A DNA stretch of 12,493 nt, taken from positions 1 to 12,493 of the forward strand of contig JAHZKM010000013.1 of assembly GCA_022600395.1 (NCBI GenBank), given 5' to 3'. The notes under the pieces are model-generated. The model saw only the letters and a list, made by a program, of their open reading frames with translations, was not told the DNA's origin and did no database searches. Origin of the DNA: Pseudomonadota bacterium (GTDB taxonomy: Bacteria; Pseudomonadota; Gammaproteobacteria; PS1; Pseudothioglobaceae). Positions within the stretch are counted from its first letter, which is position 1; every line of letters starts with the position of its first letter. Positions 1 to 9,840 of this stretch are shown here, piece after piece. The translations under genes and the position numbers were made by a program.

Positions 1-282
1 CCTATTTTTTTTACTGACGAGATTACCAGCCAACTCTATATGCGCTACACTCAAAGAAAGAAAAATATTAGCTTTTATGAGTCAGTTGAAATTCAGCAAG
101 CAGTTGCCATTCTTGATCAATTTTTAGCTAGTCACACGCCTTACCATTTCAGCCATACTATGCAAGCCAATGAAGGGTTAGTATGTAACAATATTTTGCA
201 TAAACGCTCTAGCTTTATAGATCAAAAACCCTCCCCAAGATTAATGCTGAGAGGACGTTATTTTAATCGGGTAAAAGATTAA
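1..282 (+). CDS. C-terminal part of a probable TauD/TfdA-like Fe(II)/2-oxoglutarate dioxygenase (5' end outside window)
   Basis: The reading frame is open from base 1 (frame 1), giving 93 visible codons before the TAA at 280-282, so the gene starts upstream of the window and the internal ATG at 40 is not the likely start. The end contains an NNILHKRSSF segment followed by PRLMLRGRYFNR. In TauD/TfdA-type oxygenases a late histidine is the third iron ligand and a following arginine binds 2-oxoglutarate, and this segment has that His...Arg arrangement. The first HxD iron-binding motif would lie upstream and cannot be checked. The substrate is unknown. The stop overlaps the ampD start by one base (TAATG), which suggests one transcript with translational coupling. 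The family call rests on recognition of the C-terminal pattern only; another cupin-type oxygenase is possible. Confidence 0.55.
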   Translation, partial: PIFFTDEITSQLYMRYTQRKKNISFYESVEIQQAVAILDQFLASHTPYHFSHTMQANEGLVCNNILHKRSSFIDQKPSPRLMLRGRYFNRVKD

Positions 283-803
283 TGATTATCACAAATCATC
301 GGCTCGATGTTGCTGAACAAAATCCTTCTATTAATTTCAATAAGCGTCCAGATGATGCAAAAATCACTTTGATTGTTATTCATAACATTTCACTACCACC
401 TGGAAAATATAACAATAACTATATTGAGGAATTTTTTACCAACCAACTGCAAACAGAACAACACCCCTATTTTGAAAAACTAAAAGATGTCAAAGTGTCT
501 GCACACTTGTTAATTAAACGTGACGGTCATATTGTTCAATTTGTTGATTTTAATCAACGTGCTTGGCATGCAGGACGCTCAAGTTTTAACCATATTGATG
601 ACTGCAATAATTATTCGATCGGGATAGAACTAGAGGGGACAGATAATAGTCCTTATGAAACGCTACAATATCAGTTATTAAATCAAGTATTATCAATTTT
701 AAAAGATCACTATCCTATTACAGACATTAGAGGCCATAGTGATATAGCGCCAGGCAGAAAAACTGATCCTGGCCCTGCATTTGATTGGAGAAAATTAAAA
801 TGA
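282..803 (+). CDS. ampD: 1,6-anhydro-N-acetylmuramyl-L-alanine amidase AmpD
   Basis: AmpD is a cytoplasmic zinc amidase that cleaves the bond between 1,6-anhydro-N-acetylmuramic acid and L-alanine in imported muropeptides during peptidoglycan recycling. In species with AmpR/AmpC its loss raises beta-lactamase expression. The 173-residue product is a single Amidase_2 domain. The expected zinc ligands are visible: His34 (IVIHN), His152 (RGHSDIAPGRKTDPG) and Asp162. Glu117 in the GIELEG segment and Lys160 match conserved catalytic-region residues of the family. There is no signal peptide, which fits cytoplasmic AmpD rather than periplasmic AmiD. The ATG at 282 shares its A with the upstream TAA and no strong ribosome binding site precedes it, so coupling is likely. 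The 3' end overlaps kdsC by four bases (ATGA at 800-803). Confidence 0.93.
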   Translation: MIITNHRLDVAEQNPSINFNKRPDDAKITLIVIHNISLPPGKYNNNYIEEFFTNQLQTEQHPYFEKLKDVKVSAHLLIKRDGHIVQFVDFNQRAWHAGRSSFNHIDDCNNYSIGIELEGTDNSPYETLQYQLLNQVLSILKDHYPITDIRGHSDIAPGRKTDPGPAFDWRKLK

Positions 804-1333
804 AATTATTAAACAAAGCTTACCTTCGTGCAAAAAAAATCAAGCTTATCATTTTTGATGTTGATGGCGTGCTAACCGATGGTGGCCTGTATTTTTCCGA
901 TGAAGGAATTGAGCTTAAGCGCTTTAATTCGCTCGATGGTTTAGGCATCAAGCTCTTAAAGAAAAATGGTGTAGAGCCTGCTGTCATTAGTGCTAGAGAT
1001 ACGCCCAATGTAGCTCATAGAATGAAAAACTTAGGTATTGAACACTTCTATCAAGGTCAAAATGACAAACTCATTGCTTTTAATCAATTATTAAAAAAAC
1101 TTGCTATCGAGGCTGATCAGGTTTCATATGTGGGTGACGATATCATCGATTTACCTGTTATGCGCAATATTGGCCTGCCTATTGCGGTTGCCAATGCACA
1201 TGAACTGGTCAAGGACAATGCTTGTCTCATTACTGAAAAGCGTGGTGGACATGGCGCTGTTCGTGAGGTTTGTGACTTTATTTTAAAAGCCCAGAATAAT
1301 TATGATTCTGCCATGAGTGCTTACTTAGTATGA
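800..1333 (+). CDS. kdsC: 3-deoxy-D-manno-octulosonate 8-phosphate phosphatase KdsC
   Basis: KdsC removes phosphate from Kdo-8-phosphate to give Kdo, the inner-core sugar of lipopolysaccharide, in the cytoplasm. The 177-residue product is a compact HAD-superfamily phosphatase without a cap domain. Motif I is IIFDVDGVLTDG with nucleophile Asp20 and acid/base Asp22. Motif II is Ser64 in VISARD, motif III is Lys90, and motif IV is VGDDIIDLPVM with Asp113/Asp114. The YFSDEGIELKRFNSLDG segment and the RGGHGAVREVCDFIL tail are characteristic of KdsC. I chose the ATG at 800 over an in-frame TTG at 785 because GGAG at 787-790 lies nine bases upstream and the ATGA overlap with ampD is typical of coupled genes. 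Its stop overlaps the next start by the same ATGA pattern. KdsD is not adjacent, unlike in E. coli. Confidence 0.94.
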   Translation: MKLLNKAYLRAKKIKLIIFDVDGVLTDGGLYFSDEGIELKRFNSLDGLGIKLLKKNGVEPAVISARDTPNVAHRMKNLGIEHFYQGQNDKLIAFNQLLKKLAIEADQVSYVGDDIIDLPVMRNIGLPIAVANAHELVKDNACLITEKRGGHGAVREVCDFILKAQNNYDSAMSAYLV

Positions 1334-1629
1334 CCAATTTTCAAAAACTTTGCTACGATACTCTAACACGCCATGTGCCTGCAGGATCAGTTACTACGTA
1401 TGGGAATTTGGCTAAACTCATGAAACATCCTAAAGCCTGTAGAGCGGTCGGAACAGCCATGAACAAAAATCCCAATGCACCTAAAATTCCTTGCCATCGA
1501 GTGGTTAAATCAAATGGTGAATTAGGAAATTATGCTTTTGGTGTTGCTTTAAAGCAAAAACGCCTTCAAGAAGAAGGCGTTAACGTTTTTAATAACAAAA
1601 TAGTTAATTTTAAAGATATTTGCCTTTAA
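1330..1629 (+). CDS. Short O6-alkylguanine-DNA alkyltransferase (MGMT family, DNA-binding/active-site domain only)
   Basis: Proteins of this family repair O6-alkylguanine by transferring the alkyl group to an active-site cysteine in a single-turnover reaction. The 99 residues correspond to the C-terminal alkyltransferase domain. Visible are Tyr24 in VTTYGNLA, the RAVGTAMNKNP segment with arginine-finger Arg38 and Asn47, and PCHRVV with nucleophile Cys55. GNYAFG and LQEEG follow, the latter supplying the glutamate of the charge-relay network. Because the motif is PCHRV and not PWHRV, it resembles true alkyltransferases rather than the catalytically dead alkyltransferase-like proteins. The N-terminal domain of Ogt/Ada-type enzymes is absent, and length is well below the usual 150-170 residues. 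The start overlaps the kdsC stop (ATGA). The 3' end overlaps atpC by four bases and contains a hairpin at 1559-1581. Activity of such a minimal form is an inference. Confidence 0.88.
   Translation: MTNFQKLCYDTLTRHVPAGSVTTYGNLAKLMKHPKACRAVGTAMNKNPNAPKIPCHRVVKSNGELGNYAFGVALKQKRLQEEGVNVFNNKIVNFKDICL
1556..1581 (-). terminator. Probable rho-independent terminator of the atp operon, lying inside the alkyltransferase gene
   Basis: A perfect 9-bp inverted repeat, AACGCCTTC at 1559-1567 and GAAGGCGTT at 1573-1581, is separated by a 5-base loop. Read on the minus strand the stem runs into five T residues (complement of 1560-1556), the layout of an intrinsic terminator, about 45-70 bases past the atpC stop. 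On the plus strand a T-run at 1586-1590 follows four bases after the stem, so the hairpin might also end the ampD-kdsC-alkyltransferase transcript, with a poorer layout. For that strand the hairpin lies before the stop codon. Confidence 0.7.
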
Positions 1630-2042
1630 CGCTTTTTACCTCTCATCTTAGAAATCATCTGCAATTGAGCCATTGATTCTGCCAAAGCAGCTTGTGTCGA
1701 AGAGATATCTTGGTCAGTATCAGCATTTTCCATTGCCTCTTCGGCTCTTTGCTTCGCTTCTAGCGCTTTAGATTCATCTAAATCATGTGCACGAATAGCC
1801 GTATCTGAAAAAATTGTTACGACCGTTGGTTGCACTTCAACAATTCCACCAGACACATAAATAGACTCAAAACCTTTATCTGTTTCAACACGCACTTCAC
1901 CAGGTCTTAGCGTTGATAGTAGCGGTAAATGCTGAGGATAGATACCTAACTCACCATTACTACCTGGCGCAAACACACACTTAACTTCACCCGAATAGAG
2001 GGACTCAGTGGCGCTAACGATATCAACATGCATCATTGACAT
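1626..2042 (-). CDS. atpC: F1Fo ATP synthase subunit epsilon
   Basis: Epsilon is part of the F1 central stalk; it links gamma to the c-ring and its C-terminal helices can inhibit ATP hydrolysis. The 138 residues match the usual length (139 in E. coli). The N-terminal beta-sandwich (about 1-87) contains GELGIYPQHLPLLSTLRPGEVRV and YVSGGIVEVQP. A two-helix C-terminal domain follows (about 88-138), rich in Ala, Glu and Gln. The ATG at 2042 directly abuts the atpD stop (TAAATG) and is preceded by GGAGAG inside the end of atpD; Met3 and Met4 are alternative starts. It is the last gene of the operon. The stop codon overlaps that of the convergent alkyltransferase gene. Confidence 0.97.
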   Translation of the reverse strand: MSMMHVDIVSATESLYSGEVKCVFAPGSNGELGIYPQHLPLLSTLRPGEVRVETDKGFESIYVSGGIVEVQPTVVTIFSDTAIRAHDLDESKALEAKQRAEEAMENADTDQDISSTQAALAESMAQLQMISKMRGKKR

Positions 2043-3437
<1,395 letters not shown>

Positions 3438-3459
3438 TTAAAACTCTATTTGTTTAATT

Positions 3460-4323
3460 CTATACTGCCGCTGCACCGCTAACAATTTCAGAAATTTCCT
3501 GAGTAATTGCCGCTTGTCTCGCCTTATTGTAAACTAACTCTAAATCATCAACCATATCACCCGCATTATCAGTTGCGCTCTTCATAGCGATCATTCGTGA
3601 TGACTGCTCACAAGCAACATTTTCAACCAAACCTTGGTAAACAATTGCTTCAATATATCTGATCAATAAGGCATTCAATGCTTCTTCTGCATCAGGCTCA
3701 TAAATATAATCCCAACGATGACTCATTGTTTCATCTTCTACTGCCACCATTGGAATCAATTGTGCTGTTGTTGGCACTTGAGTCATGGTATTTTCAAATT
3801 TATTGTAGGCAACTGACAACTGCTGAATTTCATCATTATCATAGGCGTCTAACATTACTTTAACCGTACCTAAAAGATCATCGAAATGTGGTGCATCGCC
3901 TAAATCTGTTAATACTGACTTGATGCCTAGGCCTGAATTTTTGAAAAATGACGTCGCTTTTTTACCAATAGTACAAATATCAACTTCAACACCTCTAGCT
4001 TGATAATCGGTTACTTCTTTTAACAAGCTTCTAAATAAGTTGGTATTTAATCCACCACACAAACCTCTGTCACTAGAGATAATGATAATGCCAACACGTT
4101 TAAGCTCACCAACCTCTTTCATATAAGGATGTTCAAACTCTGGGTGTGCGTTCGCCAAATGACCAATTACTTGTGTAATTTTTTCAGAATAAGGGCGTGA
4201 TGCGATCATTCTGTCTTGGGCTTTTTTCATTTTAGACGCTGCCACCATTTCCATAGCCGATGTGATCTTCTGAGTATTTTTAATACTCGCGATCTGCGTT
4301 CTAATTTCCTTTCCAGCTGCCAT
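3460..4323 (-). CDS. atpG: F1Fo ATP synthase subunit gamma
   Basis: Gamma is the rotating shaft inside the alpha3beta3 hexamer. The length of 287 residues equals that of E. coli. The N-terminal helix ([28 protein letters not shown], 5-32) and the C-terminal helix ([13 protein letters not shown] to the end) form the coiled coil. [11 protein letters not shown] at 83-93 is a conserved motif of the Rossmann-like domain. The gene starts nine bases after the atpA stop; the upstream bases are AT-only with no clear ribosome binding site, so coupling to atpA is likely. Confidence 0.98.
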   Translation of the reverse strand: MAAGKEIRTQIASIKNTQKITSAMEMVAASKMKKAQDRMIASRPYSEKITQVIGHLANAHPEFEHPYMKEVGELKRVGIIIISSDRGLCGGLNTNLFRSLLKEVTDYQARGVEVDICTIGKKATSFFKNSGLGIKSVLTDLGDAPHFDDLLGTVKVMLDAYDNDEIQQLSVAYNKFENTMTQVPTTAQLIPMVAVEDETMSHRWDYIYEPDAEEALNALLIRYIEAIVYQGLVENVACEQSSRMIAMKSATDNAGDMVDDLELVYNKARQAAITQEISEIVSGAAAV

Positions 4324-4332
4324 ATTATTTAT

Positions 4333-5874
4333 TTACCAAGTGTGGTTTGCCTTAAAATCATCAATTGCTGCTTGAAGCTGACCAGCAATATCGTCGTTGT
4401 AATCACCTGTTTCATTAATACTATCCATTAATGCTGCTTGATTAGAGCCCATGTAAGTTAGCAAGGCTCTTTCAAAATCTACCACTTTGTTGGCTTCCAA
4501 ATCGTCTAATGATCCAGAGTTTGCAGCAAACAATGAGGTCGCTAATTCTGCTACAGATAACGGCTTATATTGATCTTGCTTCATTAACTCTGTTACACGT
4601 TGACCACGATCAATTTGCGCTTTAGTTTCCGAATCAAGATCTGAGGCAAATTGAGCAAAAGCAGCTAATTCACGATACTGTGCCAAGTCAAGACGAATAC
4701 CGCCGCCTAGCTTTTTAATAATACTTGTTTGTGCTGCACCACCTACACGAGACACTGAAAGACCCGCGTTAATCGCTGGTCTAATACCAGCGTTAAATAG
4801 ATCAGTTTCTAAGAAAATTTGACCATCTGTAATTGAAATTACGTTTGTTGGTACAAAGGCAGATACGTCGCCACCTTGTGTTTCAATAATTGGTAGTGCT
4901 GTTAATGAGCCTGTTTTGCCCTTAACTTCACCATTTGTCATTTGCTCAACGTACTCTGCATTAACGCGTGATGCACGCTCTAATAAACGAGAGTGTAAGT
5001 AGAATACATCGCCTGGATAAGCTTCACGTCCTGGTGGACGTTTAAGTAGCAACGATACTTCACGGTAAGCCCAAGCTTGTTTTGTTAAATCATCATAAAC
5101 AATAAGTGCATCCTCACCACGATCACGGAAGTATTCCGCCATCGAACAACCCGCATATGGCGCAATGTATTGCAATGCTGGAGATGAAGCAGCGCCGGCA
5201 CTAACAATAATTGTATTATCTAGCGCTCCATGCTCCTCAAGTTTACGCACAACTGCTGCTACTGAAGAATCCTTTTGACCAATTGCAACATAGACACAAC
5301 GAATACCTGTGTCTTTTTGATTAATAATTGCATCGATCGCAACTGCTGTCTTACCCGTTTGACGGTCACCAATAATCAGCTCACGTTGGCCACGACCAAC
5401 CGGAACCATTGCATCGATCGCCTTAACGCCTGTTTGGATCGGCTGATCAACCGACTTACGCTCAATAACACCTGGTGCCATAATTTCTAGTGGGAGTGAG
5501 CTGGCTGTATCAATAGCGCCTTTACCGTCAATCGGCTGACCCAGTGGGTTAACTACACGTCCAAGCATCGCCTCTCCAACGGGCACTTCAACCAATCTAT
5601 TAGTGCATTTGACAACATCTCCTTGAGACAAGTGAAGGTAATCACCTAATACAACTGCACCCACCGAATCTTGTTCAAGGTTAAGCGCCATACCAAAGGT
5701 ATTGCCAGGAAATTCAAGCATTTCACCAAACTGAACATCAGCTAAGCCATGAATTCGAACAATACCGTCACTGACACTAATAATCGTACCTTCTGTGCGC
5801 GCTTCAGCTGCAAAGTCAAAACCTTCTATTTGTTTTTTAATTAAATCACTAATTTCACTGGCGTTTAATTGCAT
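4333..5874 (-). CDS. atpA: F1Fo ATP synthase subunit alpha
   Basis: Alpha alternates with beta in F1 and holds the non-catalytic nucleotide sites plus the arginine finger of the catalytic site. The 513 residues equal the E. coli length. Walker A is GDRQTGKT at 169-176 (Lys175). [23 protein letters not shown] and [22 protein letters not shown] are conserved blocks, and the arginine finger is Arg376 in [13 protein letters not shown]. The start at 5874 is supported by AAGGAAGAG just upstream. A 27-base gap follows atpH. Confidence 0.99.
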   Translation of the reverse strand: MQLNASEISDLIKKQIEGFDFAAEARTEGTIISVSDGIVRIHGLADVQFGEMLEFPGNTFGMALNLEQDSVGAVVLGDYLHLSQGDVVKCTNRLVEVPVGEAMLGRVVNPLGQPIDGKGAIDTASSLPLEIMAPGVIERKSVDQPIQTGVKAIDAMVPVGRGQRELIIGDRQTGKTAVAIDAIINQKDTGIRCVYVAIGQKDSSVAAVVRKLEEHGALDNTIIVSAGAASSPALQYIAPYAGCSMAEYFRDRGEDALIVYDDLTKQAWAYREVSLLLKRPPGREAYPGDVFYLHSRLLERASRVNAEYVEQMTNGEVKGKTGSLTALPIIETQGGDVSAFVPTNVISITDGQIFLETDLFNAGIRPAINAGLSVSRVGGAAQTSIIKKLGGGIRLDLAQYRELAAFAQFASDLDSETKAQIDRGQRVTELMKQDQYKPLSVAELATSLFAANSGSLDDLEANKVVDFERALLTYMGSNQAALMDSINETGDYNDDIAGQLQAAIDDFKANHTW

Positions 5875-5901
5875 AACTCTTCCTTTTATATAAATTTATA
5901 A

Positions 5902-6450
5902 TTAATGGGTTGTAAGAAGCAAGTTGAGCTCATCAGTTCGAGCTTTGATCGACATATCAATCACCTTGTCTCCTAGTTTAATAATCAGACCGCCAATCAG
6001 CGTCTCATCAATGGTTGTTTCAATACTAACACTGGCATTGTACTTTTCACTAAGACTAACAACAATACCTTTTTCTTCAGTTGCAGTAAGCTTGTAAGCA
6101 CTAATCACCTGAAAAGTCTTTGCCTCTTCAAAGGTATTGGCTTGGTCATCAAATAACGACAAAATACTGGGCAATACTTCTGTACGATCATTGTCCATAA
6201 TTAATGATAAAAACTCATTTTCTTTAGTTGCTAACTTCCTGTTAATAATTCTGGCAACTAATTTTTGGACAGCTTCTTCTTTATCTTGCTTTGTTACATT
6301 GGGAGAATCCAAATAATTTTGAAATTGCTTATCTTTGACCAAAGATGCTGCTGCCTCTAATAAAGCCTTCCAATCATTTTGTGACTTGTCCTGCTGAGCA
6401 ATTTTAAAAACTGCTCTTGCATATGGCTTGGCGATTGTAACTAATTCCAT
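5902..6450 (-). CDS. atpH: F1Fo ATP synthase subunit delta (OSCP-like)
   Basis: Delta sits on top of F1 and joins it to the b-subunit peripheral stalk. The 182 residues are close to the usual 177. The N-terminal helical domain opens with the typical IAKPYARAVFKIA (6-18). The C-terminal signature is present at about 146-176 (TIDETLIGGLIIKLGDKVID, then SIKARTDEL). The gene begins nine bases after the atpF stop with no clear ribosome binding site, consistent with coupling. The middle part diverges from E. coli, as is usual for this poorly conserved subunit. Confidence 0.95.
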   Translation of the reverse strand: MELVTIAKPYARAVFKIAQQDKSQNDWKALLEAAASLVKDKQFQNYLDSPNVTKQDKEEAVQKLVARIINRKLATKENEFLSLIMDNDRTEVLPSILSLFDDQANTFEEAKTFQVISAYKLTATEEKGIVVSLSEKYNASVSIETTIDETLIGGLIIKLGDKVIDMSIKARTDELNLLLTTH

Positions 6451-6459
6451 AACTGTTAG

Positions 6460-6930
6460 CTAGAGTGATTGTGACAATTTTGTTAACATGGCTTTATGCG
6501 TCTTACCATCTACTTCTTTAGATAAAACAGCACTGACGCCTTGCATCACTAACGCTGAAACCTGATCTTGTAATTCATTTCTCACACGAATTTTATCTTG
6601 CTCGAGCTCTGCTGATGCTTGCAATTTAACCTTTTCAACTTCTTGAAGAGCGACGTCTTTAGCTTCTTCGACCATATTAGAAGCCTGCTTAGATGCGTTA
6701 GCAATAATTTCAGAAGCCTGGTCTTTAGACTGACTAATTAACTCTTGTGCTCTTTGCTCAGCTTCAGCTTGTTCAGACAATCCACGCTCCGCTGCTAACA
6801 AGCCACCTTCAATGCGCTTTTGACGCTCTTCCATGGCCGCAATAAGCGGTGGCCATACATACTGTTTGACCATATAGATAAAAATGAAAAATGCAATTGA
6901 TTGACCAATTAATGTAGCATTTATATTCAT
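6460..6930 (-). CDS. atpF: F1Fo ATP synthase subunit b
   Basis: Two b subunits form the peripheral stalk that holds F1 against rotation. The length is 156 residues, identical to E. coli. A single N-terminal membrane segment spans about residues 5-24 (LIGQSIAFFIFIYMVKQYVW), followed by PPLIAAMEERQKRIEGGL. From there to the end lies a long charged, Ala/Glu/Gln-rich helix (about 35-150) that dimerises as a right-handed coiled coil. AAGG lies about eight bases before the ATG. A 40-base gap separates it from atpE. Confidence 0.97.
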   Translation of the reverse strand: MNINATLIGQSIAFFIFIYMVKQYVWPPLIAAMEERQKRIEGGLLAAERGLSEQAEAEQRAQELISQSKDQASEIIANASKQASNMVEEAKDVALQEVEKVKLQASAELEQDKIRVRNELQDQVSALVMQGVSAVLSKEVDGKTHKAMLTKLSQSL

Positions 6931-6970
6931 AGGACTTACCTTGTACTTAGACTAAAAAAGTTAAAAAAGA

Positions 6971-7225
<255 letters not shown>

Positions 7226-7244
7226 TTATATAAAAAATTAAAAA

Positions 7245-8353
<1,109 letters not shown>

Positions 8354-8363
8354 AGGTTTGATG

Positions 8364-8392
8364 ATTATACATAAACCGATAGACTATCGTGA
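8364..8392 (-). promoter_or_regulatory. Weak candidate promoter for the atp operon
   Basis: The minus strand has a perfect -10 hexamer TATAAT (complement of 8364-8369). At 17-base spacing the -35 position (8387-8392) reads TCACGA, a poor match. If used, transcription would begin only about four bases before the atpI ATG, giving an almost leaderless message, which would agree with the missing ribosome binding site. In such AT-rich DNA a TATAAT can occur by chance; a promoter further upstream is equally possible. Confidence 0.3.
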
Positions 8393-8409
8393 AATATATT
8401 TTTATATTG

Positions 8410-8424
8410 TGAATAATTTATTCA
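8410..8424. promoter_or_regulatory. 15-bp palindrome, possible operator in the atpI/sqr divergent region
   Basis: TGAATAA and TTATTCA form a perfect 7-bp inverted repeat around a single central T. The half sites TGAAT/ATTCA are those of an ArgR box, but the spacer is five bases here rather than four, so the regulator is not assigned. It lies between the candidate atpI promoter and the sqr promoter. AT-rich sequence raises the chance of a coincidental palindrome. Confidence 0.3.
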
Positions 8425-8480
8425 TAACATTGCTTAATTAAAGGTCGAATTGGTATCAATATCAGAATTTACTAATGCAT

Positions 8481-8494
8481 TTGACATTAATCAA
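8481..8494. promoter_or_regulatory. FNR/ANR-like binding site overlapping the sqr -35 element
   Basis: TTGAC-ATTA-ATCAA matches nine of the ten fixed bases of the FNR consensus TTGAT-N4-ATCAA. It is centred about 28 bases before the predicted start, overlapping the -35 hexamer, where a bound FNR-type protein would be expected to repress. Since TTGAC also belongs to the -35 element, half of the match could be promoter sequence alone. Confidence 0.4.
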
Positions 8495-8509
8495 CGACCC
8501 GCGAATAAT
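8481..8509 (+). promoter_or_regulatory. Sigma-70-type promoter of the sulfide:quinone oxidoreductase gene
   Basis: A perfect -35 hexamer TTGACA (8481-8486) is followed after 17 bases by AATAAT (8504-8509), a five-of-six match to TATAAT. The predicted start is near 8516, leaving a leader of about 30 bases that includes the ribosome binding site. Confidence 0.72.
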
Positions 8510-8533
8510 TAACCCTTTTGGCAAAAAAAAATT

Positions 8534-8539
8534 GAGGAG
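8534..8539 (+). promoter_or_regulatory. Strong ribosome binding site of sqr
   Basis: GAGGAG ends six bases before the ATG at 8546 and closely matches the anti-Shine-Dalgarno sequence. It fixes the sqr start and stands out in a window where many genes lack a clear site. Confidence 0.85.
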
Positions 8540-8545
8540 AGTTAC

Positions 8546-9832
8546 ATGGCGCATATTGTTGTTATTGGTGCAAGCACAGGTGGATTGCCTTTTGCTTACG
8601 ACATCAAAAAAACACTGGGTAGTAACCATACTGTCACCGTTATTTCTAACAACCCAAATTTCAACTTTATTCCCTCAAACCCCTGGTTGGCAGTTGGCTG
8701 GAGAAATGAAGAAGCCATTAGCTTTGAACTTAAACCCCGCCTTAAACGTAAAGATATTAATCTAATTGTTGGTGAGGCCACTGAAATCAAACCGGATGAA
8801 AATCAAGTGGTGGTTGGCGATCAAACAGTTGACTACGACTACTTAGTTTTAGCTACTGGCCCAAAACTCGCTTTTGACGAAATAGAAGGCCTTGGCCCAA
8901 AAGGGCATAGCATTTCTATTTGTACCACTGAACATGCCAAGATTGCTTCTGAAGAATGGAATAATTTCTGCAACAACGGTGGGGGTCCAATTGTTGTGGG
9001 TGCGGTACAAGGCGCTTCATGTTTTGGACCTGCATATGAGTTTGCCGCTATTATGGATACTGATCTAAAAAAGCGTGGCATTCGCGACAAGTGCCCTATG
9101 ACGTTTGTTACTGCCGAACCGTATATTGGCCATCTTGGATTAGGTGGTGTTGGCGACTCTAAAGGCCTCTTAGAATCTGAATTTAGAAGCCGTCATATTA
9201 AATGGGTTGCCAATGCAAAAGTTGCCTCTGTAGCTTCTGACAAAGTCACTGTAGAAGAGGTGAATGACGAGGGAAAAACTATCAAGACTCACGAGATAGC
9301 AACAAAATATACCATGATGTTGCCAGCCTTTAAAGGGGTTGACGCCGTGGCAAAGCTTGCTGAAGTTGACCCTGGTTATGTCAACCCACGTGGATTTGTA
9401 ATGATCAATAGTTATCAACAATCCCCAGTCAAAGACAACATATTTTCACTCGGTGTTAATGTTGCTATTCCGCCTGTAGAGGACACGCCAGTTATGTGCG
9501 GCACACCAAAAACTGGCTACATGATTGAATCAATGGTAACAGCTATTGTTCACAATATCAAAGACATGGTTGATGGCAATGAACCCTCACATGTTCCAAC
9601 TTGGAATGCGGTATGTATTGCCGATATGGGTGATACTGGTGCGGCGTTCGTAGCAATGCCACAAATTCCGCCTAGAAATGTCACTTGGGCGAAAAAAGGA
9701 AAAATGATGCATTTAGCTAAAATTGCCTTTGAAAAGTTCTTTATCCGCAATATGAAAACTGGCAATTCTGAACCCGCTTATCAAAAGTATATTTTTAAGA
9801 TGCTAGGTATCGAACGCTTAAAGAAAAAATAG
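8546..9832 (+). CDS. sqr: Sulfide:quinone oxidoreductase (FAD-dependent)
   Basis: This membrane-associated flavoprotein oxidises sulfide to sulfane sulfur or polysulfide and passes the electrons to the quinone pool. The 428 residues open with a Rossmann FAD-binding segment (VVIGASTGG, 5-13), and the second nucleotide-fold motif is LVLATGPKL (100-108). The three cysteines expected of SQR are at fitting positions: Cys126 (SICTTEHA), Cys159 (GAVQGASCFGPAYEF) and Cys318 (MCGTPKTGYMIESM). Cys159 and Cys318 would be the redox pair beside the flavin. The C-terminal part (about 385-428) is basic and amphipathic, fitting monotopic membrane attachment. There is no signal peptide. The related flavocytochrome c sulfide dehydrogenase would carry an export signal, so it is less likely. 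The SQR subtype cannot be assigned from reading alone. It has its own promoter and terminator and is divergent from the ATP synthase operon. Confidence 0.88.
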   Translation: MAHIVVIGASTGGLPFAYDIKKTLGSNHTVTVISNNPNFNFIPSNPWLAVGWRNEEAISFELKPRLKRKDINLIVGEATEIKPDENQVVVGDQTVDYDYLVLATGPKLAFDEIEGLGPKGHSISICTTEHAKIASEEWNNFCNNGGGPIVVGAVQGASCFGPAYEFAAIMDTDLKKRGIRDKCPMTFVTAEPYIGHLGLGGVGDSKGLLESEFRSRHIKWVANAKVASVASDKVTVEEVNDEGKTIKTHEIATKYTMMLPAFKGVDAVAKLAEVDPGYVNPRGFVMINSYQQSPVKDNIFSLGVNVAIPPVEDTPVMCGTPKTGYMIESMVTAIVHNIKDMVDGNEPSHVPTWNAVCIADMGDTGAAFVAMPQIPPRNVTWAKKGKMMHLAKIAFEKFFIRNMKTGNSEPAYQKYIFKMLGIERLKKK

Positions 9833-9840
9833 GTGTTTAT

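Noticed and set aside
40..42. ATG at 40 as a gene start
   Set aside because: The frame is open to base 1 and the protein resembles only the C-terminal part of an oxygenase, so this is an internal Met of a gene entering from the left.
785..802. TTG at 785 as the kdsC start, giving a 182-residue protein
   Set aside because: The ATG at 800 has GGAG at a suitable distance, forms an ATGA overlap with ampD, and leaves a complete HAD fold.
1101..1286. Plus-strand frame of 61 codons inside kdsC
   Set aside because: It lies wholly within kdsC in another frame, has no ribosome binding site and no recognisable family.
8475..8765. Plus-strand frame of 96 codons overlapping the sqr promoter and the sqr N-terminus
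   Set aside because: It contains the promoter and ribosome binding site of sqr and overlaps a clearly conserved FAD-binding domain in a different frame.
8546..9832. Flavocytochrome c sulfide dehydrogenase flavoprotein subunit (FccB) as identity
   Set aside because: No signal peptide or Tat motif precedes the FAD-binding fold, no fccA cytochrome gene is adjacent, and the three-cysteine pattern and basic amphipathic C-terminus fit SQR better.
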